Of a stretch of DNA of 64,000 nucleotides, positions 36,507-47,939 are shown in pieces. The number at the start of each line of letters is the position of its first letter. The stretch's first letter is position 1. This DNA is from Protea cynaroides (lineage: Eukaryota > Streptophyta > Magnoliopsida > Proteales > Proteaceae). A program made the translations under genes and the position numbers. The notes under the pieces are model-generated. The model ran no database searches. It was not told where the DNA came from and was given only the letters and a program-made list of their open reading frames with translations. The DNA is taken from the NCBI GenBank assembly GCA_028583415.1, contig CM053276.1, positions 6,788,663 to 6,852,662 of the forward strand, written 5' to 3'.

Positions 36507-38275
36507 AAGCTGGAGCACGTAAATCAGCCATGCTAAGCTTGGAGCAGTTCAGTTGAAATGCCAGACCAAATAAAGACTTTGTAAACATATCAGCCAACTA
36601 ATTGAAGAGGAGACAAAGAAGGTAACCAGTAGTTTCTCCTCAACCGCATCACGGACAAAGTGACAATCAACTTCAATATGTTTGGTGCGCACATAAAAAC
36701 AGGATTACTAGCAATGTGAAAAGCAACTTATTGTTAGAAAACATATTCATGGGTTGAGTTACTGGAAATCCCTACTCTTGAAGAAGAAACTTCAACCACG
36801 TAAGTTCAGCAGCAATATGAACCATGGCATATTGGTATGATATTCAGCTTCAACACCGAACCAAGTCACAGTAGTTTGTTTCTTACTTTGCCATATGACA
36901 ATATTTCCACCAACAAATGTACAATAACCAATTGTGGATCGTCAGTCACCATCAGCACCAGCCCAATCAACATCTGAGTACTCTACGATATCAACGTGCT
37001 TATGGCGAAGATAGATGAATTCTTTGCCAATAGACTTCTTTAGGGACCTTAATATACGACACGCAGCTTCCCAGAGAACTTGCTTGGGAGTTCGCATGAA
37101 CTGGCTAACTACTCCAAAAGTGAAGATATATCAGGTCCCGTAACAATAAGATAAAAAAGGTTTACAGAAAGTCTCCTATATCAAAATAAATCAAAAAAAA
37201 TCTTCATTGTCACTGGTCTTAAACTTCTGATGAGGATCCATTGGAGTGTCAACTAGTTTAGAACCAAGTAACCCATACTCGATCAGAAGATCTAGTACTT
37301 ATTTCTTTTGAGTAAGGTTGATATCCATGCTACTGCGGATAACTTCAATGCCAAGGAAATAATGGAAGAGGCCCAAATCTTTCATTTGAAGCTGCTTGTA
37401 TAAGTAAAATTTGAACTCAGTAATACTAGATCTATCATCTCCTGTAAGTTGCAACAACAATATCATCAACATAAACACTACCATAACAACTTTAGAATGT
37501 TGGCGCCAAAGTAGTCAAAGTAACACGGGTAGAAGCCATGGTGTGTAATAACAAAAATAAATTAATCAAACTAGGCACGTAGTGATTATTACAGCCCATA
37601 AATAGCTTTGTACAGCTTGCAAACTTTTGTAGACTCCCCCCCTCCTGGAGCAACATACCCCGAAGGTTGGTCCATATAAACTTCTTCTTGAAGATCCTCA
37701 TACAGAAAAGCATTCTTCACATCCATTTGATTGAGAGATCAATCGAAATTAACATCCAAACATAGATTTGAGAGGAGCAATAAGGGAGATCGTCTCAAAG
37801 TACTCAATCCTATATACCTATGTGAACCCTTTTGCAACTAGGCAAGCCTTAAGGCCCTCAATAGACCCATCAGGATTATGCAGAACAGCGTAAACCCAGC
37901 GGCAGAGTACAACAGTCTTCCGGTGGGTAGATCAACTGAGTCCATGTCCGACGTGAGACCAAGGCATCCATCTCAGCATCCATAGCCACCTTCCACCCTA
38001 GATAAGACAAGGCTTGGAGGTGGGAAAAAGGAATAAAGGTTGTAGACAGAGACAAAACAAGATTATGGGCAAAGATGGGGAGATGGGGAGATGGGGAGTA
38101 GTAACAAACCGGTCAATGAGATATGTGATTAAGAACTTCGGGATACAATAACGTGTACCTTTACGAAGAGCAACAGGTAAACCAGAAGTGATTGCAATCT
38201 CTCTTTTGTTGCTCTTTCTCTCCTCTTTTTTTCTAGGTTTGTAGATTCGACAATTAAGAGAGGGAATTTTCATTT
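36415..38275 (-). mobile_element. Copia E fragment (reverse transcriptase and RNase H)
   Basis: Minus-strand Copia pol remnants are collinear with Copia D. RNase H lies about 36507-37100, YFLGIEVIRSSMDINLTQKK near 37299, an RT block with a FCMRIFKKKFIWTNL-like motif near 37700, and the pre-RT linker GLPVALRKGTRYCIPK near 38100. The polypurine tract next to its LTR is a (CT)n run. It ends abruptly at about 38275 against the SIRE fragment. Confidence 0.82.
36419..36505. repeat. (CT)n microsatellite at the Copia E polypurine tract
   Basis: On the minus strand it reads GA repeats directly between the end of RNase H (CTTGAG...) and the LTR start (TGTTAACAATC). In Copia D the same place is a normal TTGAGGGAGGG tract. 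The polypurine tract seems to have expanded. Confidence 0.75.
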
Positions 38276-38280
38276 CTCAT

Positions 38281-39042
38281 GTCAAATATATGAAAGAAAT
38301 GCTGAAGAAATTTACTATGGATGATTGCAAGCCTGTGAGCACTCCTATGGTGACAGGTTGCAAGTTGAGTAAGGAAGATGACTCACCCTCTGTTGATCAC
38401 ACTCTATACCGGTTTATGATAGGTAGCCTATTGTACTTGACAGCATCTAGACTAGATATTCTAGATATTCTACAGTCAGTCTGTATAGTGGCCAGATTTC
38501 AAACAAATCCCAACGAAAGTCATATTGAAGCTATAAAGAAAATTTTTAGGTACCTCAGAGGCACCCCTGACTATGGCCTATGGTATCCTAAGAGTCCTTT
38601 TGACTTGGTGGCATACTCAGATGCAGATTGGGCAAATTGTATAGACGAGAGAAAGAGAACTAGTGGTGGTGCATTCTTTTTGTTCAGCAGTTTGGTCTCC
38701 TGGCACAGCAAAAAGCAAGAGTCAGTGTCTCTATCTACAGCAGAAGCAGAGTACATTGCAGCAGCTAATTCTTGTACACAAGTGCTTTGGATGAAGCAAA
38801 TGTTGAAGGACTTGAATGAAGCACAGGAACAGCTCGTGGTTATCTATTGTGACAACACCAATGCCATTAATATCTCCAAGAACCTTGTCATGCATTCAAG
38901 AACGAAGCATATCTCCATCAAATATCATTTTCTGAAAGAGAAGGTTAGTGAAGGAGAGATAAGACTGGACTATGTACCCACAGCAAAGCAGATAGCAGAT
39001 ATTTCACAAAACCTCTTCCTCAGGAAATTTTTGAAAAGTTGA
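38281..39042 (+). pseudogene. SIRE-type Copia RNase H, 3' end of pol
   Basis: A continuous frame starts VKYMKEMLKKFTMDDCKPVS. It contains YRFMIGSLLYLTASRLDI, the RNase H block YSDADWANCIDERKRTSGG, SLSTAEAEYIAAANSCTQ and CDNTNAINISKN, and ends KFLKS then TGA. It is clean for its length, unlike other Copia pieces here. The reverse transcriptase is missing because the fragment starts at the junction with Copia E. Confidence 0.92.
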
Positions 39043-39228
39043 GGGAGTTGATGGGTGTAATATCACTTCCTAAGCACTACAGTGCTTGGAACAAGGGGGA
39101 GCTTCACTTATGTCACATAGGATCGGAAGATGCGATCAGCACTCCTATGTGACGGCACCCTTTTGTTTTTGTTGTCAAATGGGGAGAGGAGATGTTTGGG
39201 TGTTGCCAACAATTCTAAAGGGGGAGAT
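39043..39228 (+). other. SIRE 3' untranslated spacer and polypurine tract
   Basis: A non-coding spacer follows RNase H and ends with AAAGGGGGAGA (39218-39228), the polypurine tract next to the LTR that starts TGTTGGGTAG at 39229. Confidence 0.75.
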
Positions 39229-40611
39229 TGTTGGGTAGTGTTGTAATTGTTAGCAAATGGGCCAACCTTGATAAGAGAGTGTGTGGGCCTCACTGGTGAT
39301 GTGAACCCACACAGATAATATGTTGATAGAAATAGGAGAGAGAAAATGGAGAGAGAGTGTTTGGGTCCCACTAACGGTGTGGCAAGAGGAGAGAGTGTAT
39401 GGGTCCCACAGATGATGTGGCAATCATAGCTGATGTGGCAAGCATAGTAATGAAGAGAGAAAAGGAAAAGTGAGAGTGAAGAGAGAAAAGGAAGAGATAA
39501 ACTAAAGAAAGAAAAGGAGGAGAGAGTCTACAAGAAGGCTGTCGCATGGGAAGCAAGCCACAGCCCCGCAAGCCATGCCGCAAGCCTGCCCAGCAATTGG
39601 ATCTTGCTGCAAAGGCCATGGATTGGTGCACTGCAGCCTCACACAGGTGGGCATGGGTTGGTTTCTCAAAAATTGGTTAAGCATGGAGAATGCCCCCACC
39701 TGTTCGACGAAAGTCCAAGAGACAGGCACCTCTCGACCAAAAGATTACTCGTAATGTTTCTTATGCATGAAGATGGGTTACAGAGGCCATTTGAAGTGTT
39801 TTAAGCATATTTTGAGTATTGGAGAAAAGTCAAATCCAAAATCAAGGGTGAAATGAGGGTTATATCATGGATATTCTGATTAGACAGTCCAGATCAAGGC
39901 GGCATAATAAAGTTGAATCAGATGCTTCCGCGTGGCCCTCTATTGGTTGTCGCAGCTTATTATCATGAATCCGGATACACTGGAGTTGAAGATTGATTGC
40001 GTGCGGCACTGGTGTATGAATTGGATCTAGAAGATGCAACTTGAGTGGATCGGATCAACCCCGATTTTATTTTAATCACACCAATGGATCCTACGAACAG
40101 AAATCCACCCGTCATTTAGAGGCTGATCCTACAGCTGATATGCCAGCCGACAGATGCTGACATGCCGCCTATCACCACTTTAAATAGTGACATGCTGCAT
40201 GTCACCAAAAATGATGTTTAATTTGATCTCAGCCATCAGATTGGCTTTTCTCTTCCACAGATCAACGGCCTAGACTAATTTGAGCATTCTTAACTCAATT
40301 AAAAGGTGTTTGAAACCTCATTTTGCTTGTGTGCGTGAAAGAGCTTAAGGGAAAATGAGAAAAGACCTTATAGGAGAGCCTAGTGAGCAAAAACACACAC
40401 CGGGTGTTTGATAAAATGCCTCAATGAAGTTGGAGGCTTGGAGGATGCTTCAAGAGCAATGTTAGTGGCATATTGGCAGCAAGGTTGATTCATTTCTTTG
40501 AACCACGCTTCAAAGGTAACGTTTTCATCAAGACTCTCATCCTTGGAATGCCTAGTAAGACAGGTGTTTGTGAAAAATCCTGTTAGAGGCCATTTCTTAT
40601 ATTGTTGGAAG
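39229..40611 (+). repeat. SIRE-type Copia LTR, first part
   Basis: It starts TGTTGGGTAGTG after the polypurine tract. It is cut at 40611 by hAT copy 2. The rest of the LTR is probably the reverse complement of 49095-49566 (see the inversion finding), giving about 1.85 kb in all. No gene is seen in it. Confidence 0.7.
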
Positions 40612-40769
40612 CATGGTTTTAAAACTCGGCCGAGAAGGGCCGAGATCTGACTTGACCCTTCTCGGTGGTCTCGACAGAGTCGAGACGAGATCACTGGTCG
40701 AAACTGGGTCTCGACCAGTTCTCGACTGGTTCTCGACTGGTCTCGACCAGTTTCGAACTGGTCCAAGGC

Positions 40770-40782
40770 TTTATATAAGAGT
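40770..40782 (+). promoter_or_regulatory. TATA-like promoter motif of hAT copy 2
   Basis: TTTATATAAGAG lies about 160 bp inside the left end, upstream of the inferred leader exon. Copy 3 has TTATATAAGAG at the equivalent place (near 55980). Assignment is by position and sequence only. Confidence 0.5.
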
Positions 40783-40967
40783 TTCGGTCGAGATCTCAAC
40801 CGAGACTCATTTTCCTTCTCTAAACCTTCTGTTTTCTTCTCCTCCTCCATTCCTTCTTCTCCAACCTTGCATCTAAGGTTCGAAAACCTCTGTTATTTGC
40901 AAATCTCTGCATCAAAGTGTTGTTAGAGGCTCATTTTGACATATTCTTTGCAAATCTAAGGTTTGAG

Positions 40968-42119
40968 GTATGGTTTTTTCCCCTAAAACTTACTTTTTTA
41001 CATGAATATGTTCAATACATGTTGGTTCATCAAGAAATTTATATATGTGAGTCATTAGGCCGATCTACAACCTTATCCTTTCGAAATTATTTTCTTGCAT
41101 ATATATTTTTATTTTTATTTTCTATTAAAAAAATGTATTTTCTAGCAATTAAAAATTAAAAAAAATATGATAAATATTAATTAGATGGTATTGAAAATAT
41201 TATATGATGAACACCGTTGGCCGATCTACGCGGCCATGGTTTCATTTTTTTTCTGTATATATATATATTTATTTTATTTTTTGTTTAAAAAAATTAAAAA
41301 ATACATTTCTTAAATATTAATCAGTTTACTTTCAAAATAATATATGTTGAACATCGTTGGCCGATCAACGCGGTCACGGTTTCAGTTTTTTCTTTCTGTA
41401 CATATTTTTATTTTTATGAATTTTTTATTAATAAATCCTATTTTCCAGTAATAAAAAATTAATAAAAAAAATATTAATACTTATCTACTGGTGTTCAAAA
41501 TAATATATGTTGAACATCGTTGGCCGATCTACGCGGTCACGGTTTCAGTTTTTCTTTTTCTGTACATATATTTATTTTTATGAATTTTTTAATAATAAAT
41601 CCTATTTTCCAGCAATAAAAAATTAATAAAAAATTATTAAAACTTATCTACTGGTGTTCAAAATAATATATGTTGAACATCGTTGGCCGATCTACGCGGT
41701 CACGGTTTCAGTTTTCTTTTCTGTACATATTTTTATTTTTATGAATTTTTTATTAATAAATCCTATTTTTCAACAATAAAAAATTAGTAAAAAAATATTA
41801 ATACTTATCTATTGGTGTTCAAAATAATATATGTTGAACATCATTGACCAATCTACGGTTTCATGTTGTCGGATTATATTTTTCAAAAAATTAATTATTT
41901 TTATTTAATATACAAAATTATTAATAATATCTAAATAATTATGGAAAATTAGGAAAAATATTCTGTTTTCTTGTAACATAGTTTTAAAATTTTGAAAAGT
42001 AATTTCAATGTGTATTGAGGTGTATTCGCATATTTGATACTTTTATGTTCTTCAATTTTAAGTTTTATTAATGTAAATCTATTGATTTAAATTTCTCTAT
42101 TTATCATCTTATGTAACAG
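40968..42119 (+). other. Inferred 5'-leader intron of the hAT transposase gene
   Basis: The donor is TTTGAG|GTATGG at 40967/40968 and the acceptor is TATGTAACAG|TG at 42119/42120, just 5' of the ATG at 42138. Almost all of it is A/T-rich, and it contains the tandem repeat array. Splicing is inferred from site sequences alone. Confidence 0.5.
41040..41880 (+). repeat. About 160-bp tandem repeat array in hAT copy 2
   Basis: The marker CCGATCTACGCGG (with variants) recurs at about 41060, 41221, 41361, 41524, 41687 and 41848, so spacing is 140-165 bp. Each unit continues with TCACGGTTTCAG, TGTACATA, A/T-rich sequence and GTTCAAAATAATATATGTTG. Copies 1 and 3 have about four to five such units in the equivalent place. 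Confidence 0.92.
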
Positions 42120-42137
42120 TGTCTCGTTCTAAATATT

Positions 42138-45100
42138 ATGGTTGCTTCGGGTTCTCGTGAGGGAGGTAGTGATGCTGGTCGTACTGACATGGTTTGGCAG
42201 TATTGTACCGCCATTGACGGTGATAGAAAGAAGACCCAATGCAAATTCTGTGGGAAGAAGCTCATGTCTGGTGGGATTACCAGACTTAAGCAACACTTGA
42301 GTGGGACTTCTACAGATGTGGCAAAGTGTCCTATAGTTCCTGTGGAGATTACCAGGGTCATAGCTGCACAGATGAAAGGAGGCCAGCAGAGAAGGGCAGA
42401 GAAAGAACAAAATAAGCAACAATTTGAGGAAGCAATACGAGGTACAGTGTGTGGTTTGGATGATGATAGTTCAGATGATGATGGTCTAGATACCAGGGGT
42501 TTGACTGAGGAAGAAGCCAGAGATCTGAGACGGACAACAATGGCTAGTAAAGTCAGCCATGACATGGAAATGGAAAAGTTTAGGCAAAGAGCCTTAGGGG
42601 CAGATGGTAGTAGATTATTTCAGCAGCCCGAAGAACCACAAACACGGAGTAAGGGAGGGTTGGCTTCTATGTTTGGAAGATCAAAAAGTACTAGAGCACA
42701 ATCCCAGACACCACCACGTACTGCTAGGGATGAGGATTATGTAGAGATTCTACAACAGGATCCAGCAGTTTTTAGAAAGGCTGGTGCCAAACAGAAGAGA
42801 TTGAAGAGTATGTGGAACTGGAAGGGTATAAAAGAATTTATTGGGGATGCCTTTGCTAGGTGGTCTATCTATAATAGTATCCCAGTAAATGCCAGTAGTG
42901 GCCCATACTATCAGCCTTTCTTTGATGCAGTTGCTCAGGCTAGTCCTGGTGTTAAAGCCCCCACTCCATATGAAGTGATGAATGTCTATCTCCCAAGAAT
43001 TAAAAAAGAGTTAGAAGTATGGATAGAAGGGTTAAAGAATGATTGGGGTGCATATGGGGTCACTATAATGTGTGATGGTTGGACTGGTCCCATTAAAAAG
43101 TCCATCATCAATTTCATGGTCCACAGTGTAGGAAGACATCATTCTTGAAGTCTGTGGATGCATTTGCATACACAAAAGATGCTAACTACATCTATGGATT
43201 GCTACAGACAGTGGTGGATGAAGTTGGTGCTACAAATGTGGTGCAAATTGTGACAGACAATGGCAGCAACTACAAGAAGGCAGGAGAGATGATAATGGCT
43301 AACTATAACCTTTTTTGGACTCCATGTGCTGCCCATTGCATTGACTTGATGTTGAAGGACATGGGAAAGATCTAAAAAGTAAAGCAAGTGGTTGAACAAG
43401 CACGCCAGGTGACAACATTTGTATACAACCATGGCTATTCTTTGAACTTGTAGAGGGAGAAATGTGGAGGGGACGTAAGACCCGGCATTACTAGATTTGC
43501 TACCAACTACATAGCACTAAAGAGCTTTCAGGCAAAGATGGTAGGCATCAGATCGATGTTTGCTTCTGAGGACTGGTTTGGGTAGAGGGAGTCCAACTCT
43601 CCTGCTAGGGTTTAAGCACAGACTACTATAGCTTCAGAGGAATTTTGGAGAACACTGAAGGATGTAGTCAAAATTCTGGAGCCAGTGGTGAAGGCGCTGA
43701 GATTAGTGGATACAACATTCCAGCCTATCATGCCACATTTATATGCTGTCATGGATATGTTGAAAGACCATATAAAAACTATGCTTCCACGTGGAAACAA
43801 ACATTTTGTAAAGATTATCAAAGATCGATGGGAGAGTCAGCTGATGCACCCATTGCATAAGGCTGGAGAGTATATTTAATAATGTCTTTAATTTAGTTCA
43901 ACTTAATAGTTAGTACTCTATTTTAATCTGGCGACTCATATTTTGCAGCATACTATTTGAACCCCAAGTACCAATATTCACATGTGCTTGGGCTCAATTC
44001 TGACCTTATAGGTGCGGTAAAAGATGTTGTGGCAAAATTGGTGCCAAATTATACTGTACAAGCACTGGTCAATTTAGAGGTGAGTTGTATGGTTTAAGTG
44101 CTGAATTATTTGAATATCCACATATTACAATGGCTAATGGTTATAAATTTTGAAATAGGTGTAGATGAAAACGTTCAGAGATGCTCTTGGGAGTTTTGGA
44201 ACTCCCGCTGCAGTGGTTGGACGAGATAAGACCGATCCTGGTATTAAATTATGGAAATTGAAATTTTCAAGTAACATATCTTATTTAATATGTGTATTAA
44301 AATGTGTCCTATCTCAGACATGTTCCGCATCTCTGTGTGAGCGAAATTGGAGTACTTTCTCCCTTATCCATTCAAAGAGGCGGAATAAATTGTGCTCTCA
44401 ACGACTAAATGACTTGGTGTACGCCCATTACAACATGAGACTGAGGGTACAATGCTTGAAATTTGAACAAAGAAATGAACAAGAGCTGATCGAGCTAGCC
44501 GACGTCTTCCAAATATCTTCAGATGAAGAGGATCCCTATGTGGAATGGGTGAGAGACAGAGCAGTTCCAGTGATGGATGAGCCTAGTGGGATGCCCGACC
44601 CCACTATGTCTGCTCCGATGGGTTGTAATCTCGAGCGGTTTATGTCCTCGGATGAGGGTTAGGGGAAGAGTTTATAGCAAAGCAAGCTAAGCCGTAAGGG
44701 GGGTCGAGTGATCAACACCTCAGGGGCGCCAGCGGGGGGTGCTTCTCCGCTTCTCCTGCTGACATTACCTCTCCTCTATTTGAAAGGTAAAGGCCCACCA
44801 GAGAAAGGCAGGTGCTTTCATGAATGAATGCGGTAAACTTAACCCCCAGTTGGTACTGGTAGTGACTCAGAAGGCGATGATGATACAATAGATCAAAGTC
44901 AACTTCTAATAGTGGTGGTGGTGATGAGGGTGGTGGTGGTGATCCTAGACCGACTGTACCCATTATTAGATGGACCGGTGAGAGTCAGTATACACACGCT
45001 ACACAGGATCCAGATCATGGTGGACGCGCATCTTCATCACGGCTTATGACTGGGTATACAAGTAGGTCTCGTCAACGGGAACACCCTTTGCAACCAGTGG

Positions 45101-45645
45101 AAGAAGAAGAAGAAGATCGTTTCTTTGACATCGTTCCTGATCCTGATATTATGCCTGATGTTGAAATTGATAGCATGTCTACAAGTTTTGGAGGACTGAG
45201 TATTGAGGGTAGCAGTGGACAGGAGCAGGGGCAGTGGAGTGCTCATGGATTTGGCACCACTTCGGCGTACGGTTCTTATTCCGGTGATGATGACCGCATG
45301 ATGGGAAGTGCATATGATTATTCCGCTGATACTAGTAATCCTACATCACAGACTGGCTCAAACTTTGTGGACAATCTCTTTTCAGTCCCAAATTTGCAAA
45401 GAACCACGCCCCTACACCAACCAATATATGCTCATTTTACTCCACATTATAGTAAATCGTATCCAAGGTTGGGTATTTTTAGAAACTTTCCAGATCATAT
45501 GTATGAGAAATATGTGGAAGACTACCAGACCTTCTATAACCGAAGGATGTCATGGCAGGATTTTGTTTATCAGACCGAGATATATTTTCTTCAACAAAGT
45601 CAATCTGATCAGATGGAACCTGCACGCAACTTTACATATGATTAG
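42138..45645 (+). pseudogene. hAT copy 2 transposase (BED-DUF659-hATC plus tail)
   Basis: From ATG 42138: a BED finger (CKFCGKKLMSGGITRLKQH, residues about 35-54), an acidic linker, then DUF659 with CDGWTGPIKKSIINFMV. A one-base frameshift lies at about 43128. It continues with TDNGSNYKKAG and WTPCAAHCIDLMLKDMGKI followed by TAA, and SLNL followed by TAG. Introns are inferred at 43866-43948, 44080-44164 and one before hATC. The first donor reads GA instead of GT, and a deletion near 44310 removes the acceptor and AEWWLLYG of hATC. hATC resumes at SASLCERNWSTFSLIHSKRR. The tail frame (45046-45645) is open. Confidence 0.9.
45046..45645 (+). CDS. Open C-terminal tail of hAT transposase, copy 2
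   Basis: A 199-residue open frame lies downstream of hATC. It contains REHPLQPVEEEEEDRFFDIV, a Gly/Ser-rich middle and the aromatic MYEKYVEDYQTFYNRRMSWQ block. It is nearly identical in copy 3 (49939-50538) and recognisable in copy 1 (stop at 21606). It is in phase with a Gly/Asp-rich stretch that follows the dimerisation domain, so it is likely the transposase C-terminus rather than a separate gene. Function unknown. Confidence 0.6.
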   Translation: MTGYTSRSRQREHPLQPVEEEEEDRFFDIVPDPDIMPDVEIDSMSTSFGGLSIEGSSGQEQGQWSAHGFGTTSAYGSYSGDDDRMMGSAYDYSADTSNPTSQTGSNFVDNLFSVPNLQRTTPLHQPIYAHFTPHYSKSYPRLGIFRNFPDHMYEKYVEDYQTFYNRRMSWQDFVYQTEIYFLQQSQSDQMEPARNFTYD

Positions 45646-45797
45646 ACATTGAGATGGACTAATGGGAATGTATTATTTCATTTTGAGTATTTAAGTCTTT
45701 CATATAATGAGTACTTGTAAATTATGTTATTTTGTGGGATTTATGATTTATGAATGTATGATTTTTCGATAATGTGATTACTTTTTATGCTTCAAAT

Positions 45798-46846
45798 CAT
45801 AATTGTCAAGGTGACAAAGCGATCCAAGGCGTTTAGGGCCATCCTGGGCACCTAGTCGCCCGCTTAGGCGTTGCCTAGGCGCCCGCTTAGGCGTTGCCTA
45901 GGCGACCAAGACGTTCCCAGTTCATTTTTTTTATTTCTAAAATATTAATGTTTATATATGCAACATTCTACATAAATAATCAACATTTAAGACATAACTT
46001 AATTAATATGCAGTGTGGACCCAAGTTTACTAATGTACACTAAGACCTGGGATTGTGTCTAGAGTTAAGTAAACAATTATTTATGACTAACATTTGCGTA
46101 CTTTTAACGAATTTGATCGGAGCGTAACTCCTTAAATATAGTTCGGATTCAAGCAATCTCGAATTCGTTGCAAAGCTAGCATAATCAACTTTCCAACAAA
46201 TCCGAGATTGTTTGAATCCAAGTTATAATGAAGGAGTTACACTCTGGTTAAACCTTTTTCGGAATACGGGAATGTTGTTTAAAGTCGTCAGAATGTAAAT
46301 TATTTTTTGGGCATCAAAGCAAAAGATTATTTTGGCGCACTCTTGGTTTTTAGTGATGATTTATTATAATAAGATTTATAAAATTTTTATATTTAGAAAA
46401 AAACCTAGCATTTAAAAGTTGAAAATCGCCCTGGCACCCAAAAAATATGGTTTTTGTTCTTGAACTGGGGGTAAACTTTTTATCCTTCTGGAATTTGAAT
46501 TTTAGACTATTTTTATTTAATTCAAATAGGGGGGTATTTGTTTATTTATGAATAATATCTTAAGTAAATGTTTATTAAAATTAAAGAAACATTTACTTAA
46601 ATGATATTAGTCATAAATAAGTACTGTCTGATAAATGTTGTTCCTGTCTGGCCTAATAAATCTCCTAAATAAAATTCAAAGATCAAGAAAAAATATGAGA
46701 AAAAGACGGCCGCCCAGGCATTCTGGGCGTCCAAGGCGACCTAGGCGTCGCCTAGGCGACGCCCAGGCACCCTGGGCGACCGCCTTTCTCATGTACACAA
46801 GGCGCCCTGGTGTCCAGGCCTGTATGGCGACGCCTTGACAACTATG
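45798..46846. mobile_element. 1049-bp nonautonomous hAT element nested in hAT copy 2
   Basis: The ends are CATAATTGTCAAGGTG and, inverted, CATAGTTGTCAAGGCG. A perfect 8-bp target duplication CTTCAAAT lies at 45790-45797 and 46847-46854. Both ends hold inverted GGCGCCTAGGCGACC-type words. The middle (about 46014-46628) is repeat unit X. No coding region. Confidence 0.93.
46014..46628 (+). repeat. Dispersed repeat unit X, copy 2
   Basis: It starts GTGTGGACCCAAGTTTACT and ends in ATATTAGTCATAAATAAG. It contains a foldback of AAGTAAATGTTTATT with AAACATTTACTT. It is similar over about 600 bp to 47349-47935. Confidence 0.85.
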
Positions 46847-47089
46847 CTTCAAATGTGTTTATATATGTTGAATAAGTATTTTCCTGCAATATATAGTCTT
46901 AAAATGGCTCTAAAATGGACTTAAAACAGCAAAAAATGGCTTAAACCATAAAAAAAAAACCTGTCGAAACTCCCATTTTTACCCTCAGGGAGTTTCAGCA
47001 GGTTCTCGCCGAGATCTCGACCGAGATTTCAGTAATCTCGGTTTTCTCAAGGGTTGAGACACCCTCGAGAACCGAGATTTTGAACTATG

Positions 47090-47127
47090 GTTTGTACTAC
47101 TTGGAGCATACTGGACTAACTACTACC
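47090..47127 (+). pseudogene. Scrap of Copia C GAG-pre-integrase region
   Basis: It reads LYYLEHTGLTTT, matching GLYYMELPEPIPT of Copia D at the point where Copia C is cut at 56157 (TIGGRLEQTSLY). It is short, but its position at the hAT border gives it weight. See the inversion finding. Confidence 0.65.
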
Positions 47128-47348
47128 GCTTAAGGTTCAAGGTGCTGGTGTCAAGGCTGGTTTGGACCAGCTTCAAAACTGAGATATCTCAGGTTTCGAC
47201 CCTCTTTTTCCTAGGACATCTCGAAGCTTGGTTTCGAGACCCAAAAGTGTTTTTCTTGATCTGAGTTTTTTTATTTGTAGCCTATTTTAACCATTTTACA
47301 CATAATCCCACATTAGTTTAAATAAAAACATCTAAAATGATAATATGT

Positions 47349-47935
47349 GGTGTGGACCCAAGTTTGCTAGTGTACGCTGAGTCCTGGGATTGTGGCTAGA
47401 GTTAAGTAGGCAACATGTATTTATGACTAACATTCGCGTACTTATAAAAAGATTTGAACGGAATGTAACTCCTTTAATATAGTTCGGATTTAAGCAATCT
47501 CGAATTCGTTACCAAGCTAGCACAATCAGGTTTCCAACAAATCCGGGTTATAATGGAGGAGTTACACTCTGGTCAAACCTTGTTGGGAGTACGTGAATGC
47601 TGTTTAAAGTCGTCTGAATGTAAATAATTTTTTGGGTATCAAAGCAAGAGATTATTTTGGTGCACTCTTGGTTTTTAGTGATGCTTTAATATGATAAGAT
47701 TTATTGAATTTTTATATTTGGAAAAAAACCTAGCATTTGGACGTTGAAAATCACCTCCGTATCCAAAAATACTATTTTTGTTCTTGAACTGGAAGGTTGA
47801 CCTTTTATCCTTTTGGAATTTAAATTTTAGACTATTTTTATAGCATTTAAATGGGGGTTGTTTGCTTATTTATGAATAATATCTTAAGTAAATAAACATT
47901 TACTTAAATGATATTAGTCATAAATAAGTAGTTAA
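47349..47935 (+). repeat. Dispersed repeat unit X, copy 3
   Basis: It starts GTGTGGACCCAAGTTTGCT and ends GATATTAGTCATAAATAAG, collinear with 46014-46628. Here the unit is flanked by CTCAGGTTTCGACC-type sequence (47128-47260), not by CATAGTTGTC ends. Confidence 0.85.
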
Positions 47936-47939
47936 GTAC

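Larger units (their letters stand above)
40612..47089 (+). mobile_element. hAT transposon copy 2 (6.5 kb with nested element)
   Basis: The ends are CATGGTTTTAAAACTCGG and, inverted, CATAGTTCAAAATCTCGG. Flanks GTTGGAAG (40604-40611) and GTTTGTAC (47090-47097) do not match each other but match the flanks of copy 3 in reverse complement. It includes a promoter-like CTTTATATAAGAG, a leader intron with tandem repeats, a transposase remnant and a nested 1049-bp element at 45798-46846. Confidence 0.92.

Noticed and set aside
41040..41880. CRISPR-like array from regular repeats
   Set aside because: Units are about 160 bp with no short conserved repeat/unique spacer pattern, and it is plant DNA inside a hAT element.
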